This document shows positions 39,949 to 49,118 of a DNA stretch of 64,000 nt, in pieces. This stretch comes from Lachnospiraceae bacterium MD308. Its GTDB lineage: Bacteria > Bacillota > Clostridia > Lachnospirales > Lachnospiraceae. How positions within the stretch are numbered: the stretch's first letter is position 1; the number at the start of each line of letters is the position of its first letter. Location: assembly GCA_000403475.2 (NCBI GenBank), contig KE159795.1, positions 1,240,983-1,304,982 of the forward strand, written 5' to 3'. The position numbers were made by a program, and so were the translations under genes. The notes under the pieces were generated by a model. The model was not told the DNA's origin. It saw only the letters and a list, made by a program, of their open reading frames with translations, and ran no database searches.

Positions 39949-41370
39949 TCACACCATTGCATTCAATTCCTGGTACAATCTTTTCGCATAACTATCCGTC
40001 ATACCGCAGATATAATCTGTCGCCAAAAGAAGGCGCAGATAGAGCTTTTCTGTCTCCGTCTTCTCCCTTGCCTGTCTGTGGTAAGCATTTTTATAATTAT
40101 CAGAGATAAACCAGATCATCCGGGACTCTATAGTCCCAAGCTTCTGCGTGCTGTCATCATATTTTATTGCCGCCGATACAAACTTGTCCATCAAGTAATC
40201 AATCATCGCCGACTCCGACACCTCCATACGGTATATTGCATCGGAGGTAAATACCTCCCGGAACGCAAAGTCGCCGAGCAGATGCATAAGCTTGTCTGCA
40301 AATGTATGGTGGAACAAATCGTGCTTATACGTTCCATTCATAATTGCCCCATAGTTGGATGTAAAACCGTAAGTCGCACAATTAAGCAAAAATCCCTGTA
40401 CCCTCACAATCCAGTTTTTTACAGCAAACTCCTCCGGGTTATCTACATGCCGCTCCTTTCCGACCAGATAGATCTCCTCCAGTTTATCTGCCGGATAAAA
40501 CGCGCCCGCGCCCTGCTGCCTGTACAACATCTGAAGCTCCCTAAGCTCCTCTAAAAGACGGTTGTAACTGATAAAGCCCTTCACAAAAGCGTCCTCAATA
40601 TCCGCCGTCTTATAGGCAATATCATCTGCCGCCTCTAAAATGAACGTCAGCGGATGTCTTTTGCCAAGTGTCCCGGTCTCCCTCTGAATATCTTCAAAGA
40701 TTTCTTTTTCGGCATAATAATATCCCATCTTTTTATCTTTAATATCACCGGAACGTCTGTCAACCTGCACAGACGATACCGGATACTTAATCATCGTGCC
40801 GAGAAGCGCGTAAGTCAGATTCATACCGTTATCATCCACCAAAAAATGGAGTTTTGTCACAAGCCGCAAAGCCTGCGCATTTCCCTCAAAATGATACAGA
40901 TCCTGTCTCATCTGTTCCGACAGAACCTCTGCAATCGGCACTCCCCGAAACCTGCGTACAGAAAGCTCCCTCTCGAACCATTCTCTAATCTCCACTTCCC
41001 CAAAATGACCAAAGGGCGGATTCCCGATATCGTGAATCAGCCCTGCACATTGCAGGATATTGCAGATGTCTTCCTTCATTCGGGGCGTAAATCCGGACTC
41101 CCTGTGGTAAGCCAATATATTCTCACCGATGTTCTGCCCCAAAGACTTTGCAAAAGACGACACTTCCAGAGAATGAGTAAGCCTGGTACGGATAAAATCA
41201 CTTTTATCCAGCGGAAATACCTGAGTCTTGTCCTGGAGTCTTCGAAAAGAAGCGCTCCCTATAATCCTCTGGTAGTCCTTTTCAAACTCGCTCCTCAAAT
41301 CACTTCCCGTCCCGCGCCGCCCTGACGTACCTCTGCTTCTTTTTGTCGATAGTAACTGTCTCCACTCCAT
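39949..41370 (-). CDS. dgt: dGTPase-like HD-domain dNTP triphosphohydrolase
   Basis: This 473-residue protein has the HD-domain metal site: H of RLTHSLEVSSFA near residue 66, HD of GLIHDIGNPPFGHFGE near residue 113 and a later D in ADDIAYKTADIEDAF. These are dNTP triphosphohydrolase signatures (dGTP to deoxyguanosine and triphosphate). Its length is closer to the Dgt group than to short HD proteins. It starts eight bases after the HTH gene, with AAGGAG before the ATG, so the two are co-transcribed. Regulation of dNTP pools or phage defence are the known roles of the family. Confidence 0.88.
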   Translation of the reverse strand: MEWRQLLSTKRSRGTSGRRGTGSDLRSEFEKDYQRIIGSASFRRLQDKTQVFPLDKSDFIRTRLTHSLEVSSFAKSLGQNIGENILAYHRESGFTPRMKEDICNILQCAGLIHDIGNPPFGHFGEVEIREWFERELSVRRFRGVPIAEVLSEQMRQDLYHFEGNAQALRLVTKLHFLVDDNGMNLTYALLGTMIKYPVSSVQVDRRSGDIKDKKMGYYYAEKEIFEDIQRETGTLGKRHPLTFILEAADDIAYKTADIEDAFVKGFISYNRLLEELRELQMLYRQQGAGAFYPADKLEEIYLVGKERHVDNPEEFAVKNWIVRVQGFLLNCATYGFTSNYGAIMNGTYKHDLFHHTFADKLMHLLGDFAFREVFTSDAIYRMEVSESAMIDYLMDKFVSAAIKYDDSTQKLGTIESRMIWFISDNYKNAYHRQAREKTETEKLYLRLLLATDYICGMTDSYAKRLYQELNAMV

Positions 41371-41378
41371 AATACTCC

Positions 41379-42521
41379 TTAATCGAGATAAATCGGCGGT
41401 TCATAGTCCCTTCCAAGCAACATTTTCTTTCGCTCTTGATATCCTAAAAACGCCCACTCTGTCATATCTGACCACTTATGGTCTTTTCTGTTATATACTT
41501 GCACATATCCGATGCGCTTCGGATGCATGCGAACACTATTTGAAAAATATTCTCTTCCGGTATAGGGATTCACATCTCCTGCTTCGAGGTCTTCTTCTTC
41601 ATCTTCTTCATATATCTGTTCCTGATAGTCATTGTCCTGTCCCGTATATTCTTTTATCCGTTCAGAGAACGTGTTCTCTTTCTTCTTAACCTCTTCCTGT
41701 CCGTCAGTTTCTTCTCCGGCTTCCTCTATATCAGCATTTTCCTCTTCTGTCAGCTCGTCCGCTGTGCTCTCCTCGTCAAAATACTCCTCCGGCTCTGGCT
41801 GTTCTTCCCGTCTTCTGAAAGGAAAATGCGACATCCATCCGCCCTTCTTCTCCGCTTTTTTTTCTGCTTCCTGCCGCTCCTTTTTTCTGCGGCGTCTCTC
41901 CCATGCCATATCCCGTTCCCGGTCTTCGCGCTCTATAGAATCCATCTCTGCAAGAAGCTCCTGCATCAGCTGCTCCTGTGCCGATTCCCCGGAGCTTTTA
42001 CGAATCTCAAGGAACTCTCCCACTGTAATATCTCTGCCGGTGCTTTCCTCTTTTGCATCCTCTTGTGTCAATGCGGCCGTCTCTGTTTCGTCTGTATCCA
42101 ACCTCTCTGTCTCTTGTGCATCCGTGGCATACTTCTCTTCTTGTTCTTCTTGTTTTTCTTCTTCCTGACTCTCTTCCCGTTCTTCTTCCTGATTCGTCTC
42201 TTCTTGTTTCTCTTCTTCCTGACTTGCCTCTTCCTGATTTTCCGCCTCTATAGCCGCAATTTCTCTCTCGACCGCTTCCCGGTCTGCCTCATCCGGAGTA
42301 TCTTCGCCAAGAATGTCCAATCGAAACGGACATTCTAAAATAGAGGCAATCATCCGCATGTCCTGTTCCTGGAAATTATCCCGTCCCAGTCTCTGCGTAA
42401 GATTCTGCCTCGACATCTTCTTACCTGTACGCTGTTCAATCATTTCTGCAAGTTCCTTAATTGTCATCCCTTTTCTGCCGAGGACAATTTTTACCTGCTC
42501 CCCAAATGTTAAATCCGGCAT
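41379..42521 (-). CDS. XRE-like HTH protein with long acidic tail
   Basis: This 380-residue protein begins with an XRE-type helix-turn-helix (about residues 5-70, with GMTIKELAEMIEQRTGKKMSR). A long Glu-rich low-complexity region follows (about 85-330). The C terminus (about 325-380) has a short conserved block with NPYTGREYFSNSVRMHPKRI and YQERKKMLLGRDYE. The acidic tail may mimic nucleic acid or hold partner proteins. It starts with ATG 42521 after GGAGG and is the first gene of the unit leading to dgt. Confidence 0.7.
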   Translation of the reverse strand: MPDLTFGEQVKIVLGRKGMTIKELAEMIEQRTGKKMSRQNLTQRLGRDNFQEQDMRMIASILECPFRLDILGEDTPDEADREAVEREIAAIEAENQEEASQEEEKQEETNQEEEREESQEEEKQEEQEEKYATDAQETERLDTDETETAALTQEDAKEESTGRDITVGEFLEIRKSSGESAQEQLMQELLAEMDSIEREDRERDMAWERRRRKKERQEAEKKAEKKGGWMSHFPFRRREEQPEPEEYFDEESTADELTEEENADIEEAGEETDGQEEVKKKENTFSERIKEYTGQDNDYQEQIYEEDEEEDLEAGDVNPYTGREYFSNSVRMHPKRIGYVQVYNRKDHKWSDMTEWAFLGYQERKKMLLGRDYEPPIYLD

Positions 42522-42546
42522 ACTTTACCTCCTTCTTTCCCTTCCC

Positions 42547-42585
42547 ATGCTTAGATGGGCGAAATCCCCCACCTTCTAAGGGCAT
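42547..42585 (-). other. Structured mRNA leader hairpin
   Basis: In the leader of the HTH gene, on the minus strand, CTTAGA pairs with TCTAAG and inside it TGGG pairs with CCCA around a GGATTTCG loop. The outer ATG/CAT ends can also pair. It may be a protein-binding or attenuation element and was not recognised as a known riboswitch. Confidence 0.45.
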
Positions 42586-42609
42586 TGATTACGGGATGCC
42601 TATGGGTAT

Positions 42610-42638
42610 ATTTTAGCAAATCAGAAAATATGCGTCAA
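42610..42638 (-). promoter_or_regulatory. Promoter of the HTH-dgt operon
   Basis: TTGACG (42633-42638) and TAAAAT (42610-42615) are spaced by 17 bases on the minus strand, about 90 bases before the HTH gene start. Confidence 0.7.
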
Positions 42639-42650
42639 CAGGGTCCCTGA

Positions 42651-42696
42651 AAAAGTAACAGAGAACAGCCGGCGCAGTAATCTGCTCCGGCTGTTC
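42651..42696 (-). terminator. Terminator of the alpha-galactoside operon
   Basis: GAACAGCCGG (42663-42672) pairs with CCGGCTGTTC (42687-42696). On the minus strand it is followed by a TTTTTC stretch at about 42650-42655. It closes the operon after the alpha-galactosidase gene. Confidence 0.75.
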
Positions 42697-42731
42697 CCCA
42701 TAGATATGCACTACAAAAATTAGGTTATCGG

Positions 42732-44927
42732 CTAAATCATAATAAAACGGAATTTTATCGGCTGATAATCTCCTTCACCTACCGGAAGCGGTATTCCTGC
42801 CTTCATCAGCGCGGCACCTGTAAAAACTTCTCCCGTAGCTGTGTCTTTGTAGTGTTCACATGGCTTCAGCCCTTCCAGATAGATCAAATGAATATGCGGA
42901 TTTGCTTCATTTCTTAACTGAACACCATTGACAACAGCCTCTTTCTTATCTTTGGAGACAAACTGCCAGATAACATAATCATCATTCTTATAAGGATTGG
43001 ATAGTCTGTAGTAGTCACCTGTCTGAACCAGGTGCTCCATCTCTTTATATTCCAAAATCTGCTTTTTTGCAAGCTCTTTTTGTTCTTTCGTAAGATGCTC
43101 AAGATCAAGCTCATAACCAAACGTACCTGCGCTGGCGACTACCGCCCTCGTCTCAAACGGTGTCGTACGGCCGGTCTGGTGATTCGGACACACGCTGACA
43201 TGCGCGCCCATAGTGCTGATCGGATACCCAAAGGATGTCCCGTACTGAATCTTCAAGCGGTCAATGGCGTCCGTATTGTCACTGCACCAAATCTGCGGGG
43301 AGTAGTATAACATTCCCGCATCGAACCTTCCACCGCCGCCGCAGCAATTTTCAAACAGCAAGTCCGGATATCTGCTGACAAGCTGCTCCATCATCTCATA
43401 TACGCCGAGCACATAGCGGTGGAACACCTCGCCCTGTCTTTCCGGAGGGAGGGCTGACGAGTATACATTCGCCACGCTCCGGTTCATATCCCATTTCACA
43501 TAATCCGCACCGCAGCCATCTAACACGGCAAAGATTTGCTTCATGACATAATCGCGGACTTCTTTTCTCGTGATATCCAGGTTGAGCTGGTGGCGGCTCC
43601 TTGTCATATTCCGCTCAGGAATCCTGAGAACCCAGTCCGGATGCTCCCGGTAGAGGTTGCTGTCTTCTGATACCATCTCCGGCTCAATCCATATACCGAA
43701 CTTCATCCCAAGCGCCTTGATGCGCTTAACAAGCCTTGGAAGTCCGCCCTTTATCTTCTCCTCATTGACAATCCAGTCGCCAAGGCCAGAATAGTCGGTA
43801 TCGCGCTTTCCAAACCACCCATCGTCCAAAACGAACATATCAAGGCCGATATCTTTCGCCTCTTTCGCGATATTATACAGCTTTTCCTCATCAAAATCAA
43901 AATAAGTCGCCTCCCAATTATTGACCAGAATCGGCCTGGCAGCTTTTACATATTTACTCCGAATCAAATTGGAGCGATATGCATCGTGGTAAATGCGCGA
44001 CAGCCGCCCAAGTCCTTCATCGGAATAAGCCATAATTACTTCCGGGGTCTCAAACACATCCCCTGTATTCAAACGGAAAGAAAAATGATACGGATGTATC
44101 CCCATCACAAGCCTTGTCTGTTCCATCTGGTCTACTTCTATCTCGCAGCGGTAATTGCCGCTGTAAGCAAGGGCAAACCCGTAACAGTCGCCGTGTTTTT
44201 CTGATGTCATCTTATCGCACAGAATCACAAACGGATTGTGCTGGTGACTTGACATCCCACGCTTGCTCTCTACGGACTGGACTCCATGATGAAGCGGCAG
44301 CCGCTCCGTCATGCGCTCCATCGTGTGCCTTCCGTAGAAATGAATCAAGTCCATATGCTTGTTGGTATAATCCATCTCCATAGACATGGCACGCTGAATC
44401 GTAACTGTCTTCTCTCCCTTATTTTCCATTCTGACTGCCCTGGTAATTACATCTAAGTCATAGAAGACCCCGTACAGAAGGTGAACCTTAAGATCCGTGA
44501 TTCTGTCGTACAATGTAATCTCCAAAGTCTCTGCTTCCTTTTCATCACCGAACATGCTGGGAAGGCCCTGAAGTGAATACTTCCCCTCTATCATGCGGTA
44601 ACTCTCATAACGCAGATGAACTGCGTCGCTTCCATCCTCATGGGTCATCTCCATGGCATTGATTCTGTAATCCCCGTTTCCGTATCCGGAATACTCCTGC
44701 GGCAGCACGTCCAAAGAAAACGTGCGATCCTCTCCTGCCTCATATGGATTCCCCGAAAAGCCCCGGTCCAGACAGATAATACGATGTGAGGCCTCAGTAT
44801 CCCCGATATCAGCACCATAATATAGATGTGTCAAAGTATCATATGCCCTCACCTGCATCTGGTACATGCTTTTCTTTGTGCGCAGAGTAAAAACTTTTGT
44901 CTTTTCATTATAAGTAATATATTTCAT
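42732..44927 (-). CDS. Alpha-galactosidase, GH36 family
   Basis: This protein of about 731 residues has the GH36 layout: an N-terminal beta-sandwich, a central TIM barrel and a C-terminal beta domain. The nucleophile is the Asp of YVKWDMNRS and the acid/base is the Asp of WCSDNTDA. FENCCGGGGRFDAG, typical of this family, is also present. It should hydrolyse raffinose-family oligosaccharides or melibiose. It has no signal peptide, so it acts on imported sugar. ATG 44927 follows AGGGGCAGGAT. It is the last gene of an operon with an ABC sugar importer. Confidence 0.93.
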   Translation of the reverse strand: MKYITYNEKTKVFTLRTKKSMYQMQVRAYDTLTHLYYGADIGDTEASHRIICLDRGFSGNPYEAGEDRTFSLDVLPQEYSGYGNGDYRINAMEMTHEDGSDAVHLRYESYRMIEGKYSLQGLPSMFGDEKEAETLEITLYDRITDLKVHLLYGVFYDLDVITRAVRMENKGEKTVTIQRAMSMEMDYTNKHMDLIHFYGRHTMERMTERLPLHHGVQSVESKRGMSSHQHNPFVILCDKMTSEKHGDCYGFALAYSGNYRCEIEVDQMEQTRLVMGIHPYHFSFRLNTGDVFETPEVIMAYSDEGLGRLSRIYHDAYRSNLIRSKYVKAARPILVNNWEATYFDFDEEKLYNIAKEAKDIGLDMFVLDDGWFGKRDTDYSGLGDWIVNEEKIKGGLPRLVKRIKALGMKFGIWIEPEMVSEDSNLYREHPDWVLRIPERNMTRSRHQLNLDITRKEVRDYVMKQIFAVLDGCGADYVKWDMNRSVANVYSSALPPERQGEVFHRYVLGVYEMMEQLVSRYPDLLFENCCGGGGRFDAGMLYYSPQIWCSDNTDAIDRLKIQYGTSFGYPISTMGAHVSVCPNHQTGRTTPFETRAVVASAGTFGYELDLEHLTKEQKELAKKQILEYKEMEHLVQTGDYYRLSNPYKNDDYVIWQFVSKDKKEAVVNGVQLRNEANPHIHLIYLEGLKPCEHYKDTATGEVFTGAALMKAGIPLPVGEGDYQPIKFRFIMI

Positions 44928-44953
44928 ATCCTGCCCCTTCACATTTCTATTTT

Positions 44954-45622
44954 TTAAAATACATATTGATCTGTCTCTAAATCTTCATAACCCTTCGCTC
45001 CTTCTGCCTCCGGGAAATATGGCTTATATAATTTCCATAAAAACCACGAATCTGCAAGTGCTGTCAGCGAGAACCCGCACAGCAGCCAGATTAACAAATA
45101 TACCGGAAACAGCTTCGCGTCAACTAACGTAAAAAACATCGGTGCAATCGTAATTGCTGCGACTGCCAAAGTATATATTATGTTCTTGATTGAGAAATAT
45201 AATGCATTCATCACCAGCTTTGGTATCTTGTTATCAAACGCCGCAACTGTCGGAAATACATACAGTGCAATCATGATCAGCGGAATACAGACCGCCACCA
45301 GCAAATAAGAGAAAATCGCAGGCATCACCCCCGGCATGGAGGGAATTGCCTTTCTCTCAAAATAAATAATCACCGCTGCTATAATCATCAACAGCCACAC
45401 CAGCGTAGACTGTTTAAAATTCTGCTTAAAACTTTTGAAAAAGTCTTTAAATGCCCTGCAGTCTCCATCCTTGTGAATCTTTAATGTACAATAAAATAAT
45501 GCTGTCGTCGAAGCCCCGGCTGTAATCACAGGAATGGAACATATAATCCACAACAGATTCAACGCAACCAACTGACCCAAAAATCCAAATATCCTTGAAA
45601 ATAAGCCGCCTTCATTTAACAT
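44954..45622 (-). CDS. DUF624 (YesL-like) membrane protein
   Basis: This protein of about 222 residues has five to six membrane segments and the DUF624 N-terminal pattern GGLFSRIFGFLGQLVALNLLW. Such proteins occur beside carbohydrate ABC importers in Firmicutes, with unknown function. A start at ATG 45622 fits family length; ATG 45661 would begin inside the terminator hairpin. AAGGAG precedes the chosen start at 11 bases. It is followed closely by the alpha-galactosidase gene. Confidence 0.8.
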   Translation of the reverse strand: MLNEGGLFSRIFGFLGQLVALNLLWIICSIPVITAGASTTALFYCTLKIHKDGDCRAFKDFFKSFKQNFKQSTLVWLLMIIAAVIIYFERKAIPSMPGVMPAIFSYLLVAVCIPLIMIALYVFPTVAAFDNKIPKLVMNALYFSIKNIIYTLAVAAITIAPMFFTLVDAKLFPVYLLIWLLCGFSLTALADSWFLWKLYKPYFPEAEGAKGYEDLETDQYVF

Positions 45623-45651
45623 ATCTTTCGCACATCTCCTTTTCATTTTGA

Positions 45652-45684
45652 CAGAAAACACCCGGTCCGCGAACAGACCAGGTG
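45652..45684 (-). terminator. Internal terminator after the sugar permease genes
   Basis: CACCCGGTC (45659-45667) pairs with GACCAGGTG (45676-45684), and the minus strand continues with TTTTCTGT. It lies between the importer genes and the DUF624/alpha-galactosidase genes and may lower downstream expression. Confidence 0.7.
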
Positions 45685-45724
45685 CCTCTCTCTAAAGACT
45701 ACGTTCGTCTCACCAAATCATATA

Positions 45725-46549
45725 TTACAGCTTTCCGCCGGAAGTTGCAATACCTTCAATGAACTGTTTCTGGAAAATCAGATACAGAATGATCATCGGG
45801 ATACATGCCAGCAGTGAAGCTGCCATCAACTGCGGATAGTTGCTTGCGTACTGTCCCTGCATCTTAGCAAGCGCTGCGGACAGCGGCATAACGTCTTTGT
45901 TACAAATCAACGGCCACATCAGATCTTTATATGCGAATACTGCGGTAAAGATTCCAAGTGCTACCATGGATGACCTTGTAAGCGGTGCCATGATATACAC
46001 GAACGTCTGCGGAATATTACATCCGTCAAGTCTTGCCGCTTCCTCAAGATCTTTCGGAAGTCCCATGTACGCCTGTCTCAGAAGGAACGTACCGAACGCT
46101 GTTACAAGTCCCGGGAATACCAGAGCGAAGATTGTGTTAAGCGCTCCAAGCTGACTTACCATTAAGTACTGCGGGATGATGAAAATCTGCCCCGGCACCA
46201 TCATCTGGAACAGTACCAGTGAGAACATGAAGTTCTTTCCCCTGAAGTTCAGGCGGGCAAATGCATATCCTGCAAGTGTTGCTGTAAGTACCGCTGCTAC
46301 TACACGTCCTACGATAAGAAGGATCGTGTTTAAGTACAGCATTGGGAAGTCCATATTTTTAATTACTTTTGAAAAGTTATCTGTTATCCACTCAGACGGG
46401 AAGATAACAAACGGGTTTACCGACGTTGACTCTGACAATGTCTTGAAGGCTGTCAACATCATCCACAAAAACGGAACTAACATCGTAATAGATATCAGAA
46501 TCAGGATGACATGAATCAGCACTGTCGTTGCTTTCTGTTTTGCTTCCAT
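45725..46549 (-). CDS. Carbohydrate ABC transporter permease, MalG/MsmG type
   Basis: This 274-residue permease has about six membrane helices and the EAA loop EEAARLDGCNIPQTFVYIMAPL near residue 185, which docks to the ATPase. The second permease gene lies 12 bases upstream. The ATPase (MsmK-like) is not in the operon and is probably shared with other importers, as is common in Firmicutes. Confidence 0.92.
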   Translation of the reverse strand: MEAKQKATTVLIHVILILISITMLVPFLWMMLTAFKTLSESTSVNPFVIFPSEWITDNFSKVIKNMDFPMLYLNTILLIVGRVVAAVLTATLAGYAFARLNFRGKNFMFSLVLFQMMVPGQIFIIPQYLMVSQLGALNTIFALVFPGLVTAFGTFLLRQAYMGLPKDLEEAARLDGCNIPQTFVYIMAPLTRSSMVALGIFTAVFAYKDLMWPLICNKDVMPLSAALAKMQGQYASNYPQLMAASLLACIPMIILYLIFQKQFIEGIATSGGKL

Positions 46550-46561
46550 ATCAATCCCTCC

Positions 46562-47464
46562 TTAACTATAGTGAACCCATTTCTTCTGACCCCACATCTG
46601 GAATACAGTGATTACCATGATGATAGCCAAAAGAAGAACTACGATTGTTGAACCATAACCCTTGTTGTTTTCCACAAAGGAGTTCTGGTAGAACAGGTAA
46701 ACAAGTGACTGCGTCTTTTTCAGTGCAGGATTGTTTCTGTCAACTACCATGTAGATCAAGTCAAATACCTGCAGTCCGCCGATAACCCTCGTAATCATTA
46801 CGAAGAAAATCGTTGGGGACAGAAGCGGACATGTGATATGCCAGAACTGCTTGATTCCTGTAGCACCGTCAATACTTGCCGCCTCGTAGTAATCTCCCGG
46901 AATCTCCTGAAGACCGGAGATAAAAAGTACCATATTGTAACCGATGATGGACCAGATACCGATAACAGCAATCGCAAAGATAGCAATCTTCGGATTGGAT
47001 ACCCAGTTCGTCTTTGTTCCTAAAATATGGTTCAAAAGACCGAACTCTGCGTTGAACAGCCATCTCCATACCATGGCGATAGCGGCCGGAGCTGCTACCA
47101 TAGGCAGGAAGAAGATTGTACGGTATATTGCACGTCCCTTCATCTTCCGGTTCAAAAGCACTGCAAGCACAAGCGAGATAACGATAGAGAAGGGAACCTC
47201 TACGATCGCGTACTTGAAGGTGTTAATAAGTGCCTGCCAAACCTCTCCGTCGCCAAACATCTCTGTATAGTTTTCAGCGCCTATAAAGATGTTGCCTCTG
47301 CCGAAGTCACCGGTTTTAAAGAAACTCTCATAAATAGTTTTAAATATCGGATAAATATTCAGGACGATCAAGCCGATCATCGTCGGAAGGATAAAAATCC
47401 ATCCCCACACAAACTCGTTGCGTTCCTGACTTGTACCTTTCTTTGGATTAGCCAAGTCTCTCAC
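46562..47464 (-). CDS. Carbohydrate ABC transporter permease, MalF/MsmF type
   Basis: This 300-residue permease has six membrane helices and the EAA loop YEAASIDGATGIKQFWHITCPL near residue 205. It pairs with the MalG-type permease in the sugar importer. It lies 23 bases after the binding-protein gene. Its context with the GH36 enzyme points to alpha-galactosides such as raffinose or melibiose. Confidence 0.92.
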   Translation of the reverse strand: MRDLANPKKGTSQERNEFVWGWIFILPTMIGLIVLNIYPIFKTIYESFFKTGDFGRGNIFIGAENYTEMFGDGEVWQALINTFKYAIVEVPFSIVISLVLAVLLNRKMKGRAIYRTIFFLPMVAAPAAIAMVWRWLFNAEFGLLNHILGTKTNWVSNPKIAIFAIAVIGIWSIIGYNMVLFISGLQEIPGDYYEAASIDGATGIKQFWHITCPLLSPTIFFVMITRVIGGLQVFDLIYMVVDRNNPALKKTQSLVYLFYQNSFVENNKGYGSTIVVLLLAIIMVITVFQMWGQKKWVHYS

Positions 47465-47487
47465 CCCTTTTCTTTAAACAGGTCATT

Positions 47488-48771
47488 TTAATAGTCTTCT
47501 TCTGAAATCTTTTCATTCATCATGCTTGTGATGTTCTTACATGCATCAGCCATCTTCTCTTCATTGTTCCAAACCTTTACAAGCTCTTCACACATCGGAT
47601 TCCACCATGCTAATGTAGAATTTGTATGCGGTCTGAATACTGTATCATCCATAGCATCAAGATATGGCTGAAGGTTGAATACGTCTGTATTGTTCACCCA
47701 TGCATCAGATACTCCGTCGTAAGCAGCCATCGTTACGCCAAGCTCTGCCTGTTTAAGCTGCATATCTTTCGTACCGAACCACTCAATCAACTGGAACGCC
47801 TCTTCCGGCATACCTGTTCCTGCTGATGCAACCCATCCAAGACCATTGTAAAGGGATACGCTCCTGCCTGTTGTTGCATCCTTCGGAAGTCTTGCAACGT
47901 CAGCATTCTCTACCAGATAATCATTATCCTTGAATCCTGCTACCATCCAGGAACCCTGGGAGATCATAGCCACTTTACCGGACTGGAATAATACGTCTGT
48001 ACCTGTCTCAGACATTGTATTTGAGTCTGGCATTACATTCTTTACACATTTGTCAAGGAACTCCATAGCCTTAACCGTATTCGGGTCATCAAATCCTGAC
48101 TTGTTGTCGTCTGTTACAATTGTTCCGCCCATGGAATATACCATGTTCATCCACGTATCCTGCTCATTGGATGGCTGTGCTGCGAATCCGAACTGGCTTC
48201 CGTCATCTTTTGTAAGCTTTTCAGCTATCTCATAGAACTCGTCCCATGTCCAGCTTCCGTCCGGATAGTCAATCTTTGCTTCGTCGAACATCTTCTTGTT
48301 GTACCACATAGCAATCGTATCTCTGTCCTTCGGAACTGCATACACTTTGTCTTTCCATGTGTACATGTCCTTAAGATCCTGCGGGAACTTATCCATCTCA
48401 AGTTTCTCGCTCTTTGCCACGTAATCTGTCAGATCCAGCAGAATATCATTGGACATGTACTTAACAGCCTCGTTAGAGTGCATCCAGAATACATCCGGCA
48501 TATCTCCGCCTGTTGCACCGGCTTCGAGAAGTGTCCAGTATGCGCTCCACTCAAGTACCTGCAGCTCTGCCTTAATACCGGTCTCTGCAGTGAACGCGTC
48601 GATAATTTCCTGAAGTCCTGCCTGCTGATTGGTATCCCAGATCGCTACCGTCAATGTGTCACCCTTTTTCTTGCTTCCGCCGCCATCGCTGCTTCCGCCG
48701 CCGCATGCTGTGAGCATTCCGACTACCATTGTTGCTGTAAGCCCAGCCGCAATAAGTCTTTTGATTTTCAT
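47488..48771 (-). CDS. Extracellular sugar-binding lipoprotein
   Basis: This protein of about 427 residues starts at ATG 48771 (after GAAGGAGGAAG) with a lipoprotein signal peptide; the lipobox is LTAC with Cys23, followed by a Gly/Ser-rich linker. The body is a family 1 solute-binding protein (LTVAIWDTNQQAGLQEIIDAF at the start, WMVAGFKDND in the middle). It captures oligosaccharide for the adjacent permeases. It is the first gene of the operon and is divergent from the AraC regulator. Confidence 0.93.
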   Translation of the reverse strand: MKIKRLIAAGLTATMVVGMLTACGGGSSDGGGSKKKGDTLTVAIWDTNQQAGLQEIIDAFTAETGIKAELQVLEWSAYWTLLEAGATGGDMPDVFWMHSNEAVKYMSNDILLDLTDYVAKSEKLEMDKFPQDLKDMYTWKDKVYAVPKDRDTIAMWYNKKMFDEAKIDYPDGSWTWDEFYEIAEKLTKDDGSQFGFAAQPSNEQDTWMNMVYSMGGTIVTDDNKSGFDDPNTVKAMEFLDKCVKNVMPDSNTMSETGTDVLFQSGKVAMISQGSWMVAGFKDNDYLVENADVARLPKDATTGRSVSLYNGLGWVASAGTGMPEEAFQLIEWFGTKDMQLKQAELGVTMAAYDGVSDAWVNNTDVFNLQPYLDAMDDTVFRPHTNSTLAWWNPMCEELVKVWNNEEKMADACKNITSMMNEKISEEDY

Positions 48772-49118
48772 AAACCTACTTCCTCCTTCTTCGTCAATCT
48801 GACGTTTTTTCTTTGGATTATTATACATTTACGTGCATATTTCATAAATGGTAAAATTAAATGTATTTATGGCATTTTCGATATGGAAAAATCGAATAAT
48901 TTATGTTACAATAGAAACAGACATCAGCAAGAGCGCCGTTTTTGCATTATATAGTGAACCCTCATAGGAATATAGCGAGTTATACCTTGTTTATATTCCT
49001 ATGTCATTTTCGTTACTGTATAATGTAACTACATCTGTACATACATACAGTCATGTATACCTATGCGGAACAGACGGATTTCGTCCGTAAAAGTAAAAAA
49101 GAAAAAGGAGAATCGACT
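48772..49118. promoter_or_regulatory. Divergent promoter region of the alpha-galactoside locus
   Basis: The region holds a minus-strand TATAAT (48820-48825) for the importer operon, a plus-strand TATAAT (49019-49024) before the AraC gene, and a perfect 12-bp inverted repeat, CATAGGAATATA (48963-48974) and TATATTCCTATG (48992-49003). The repeat is a candidate operator or leader hairpin between the two promoters. Confidence 0.6.
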
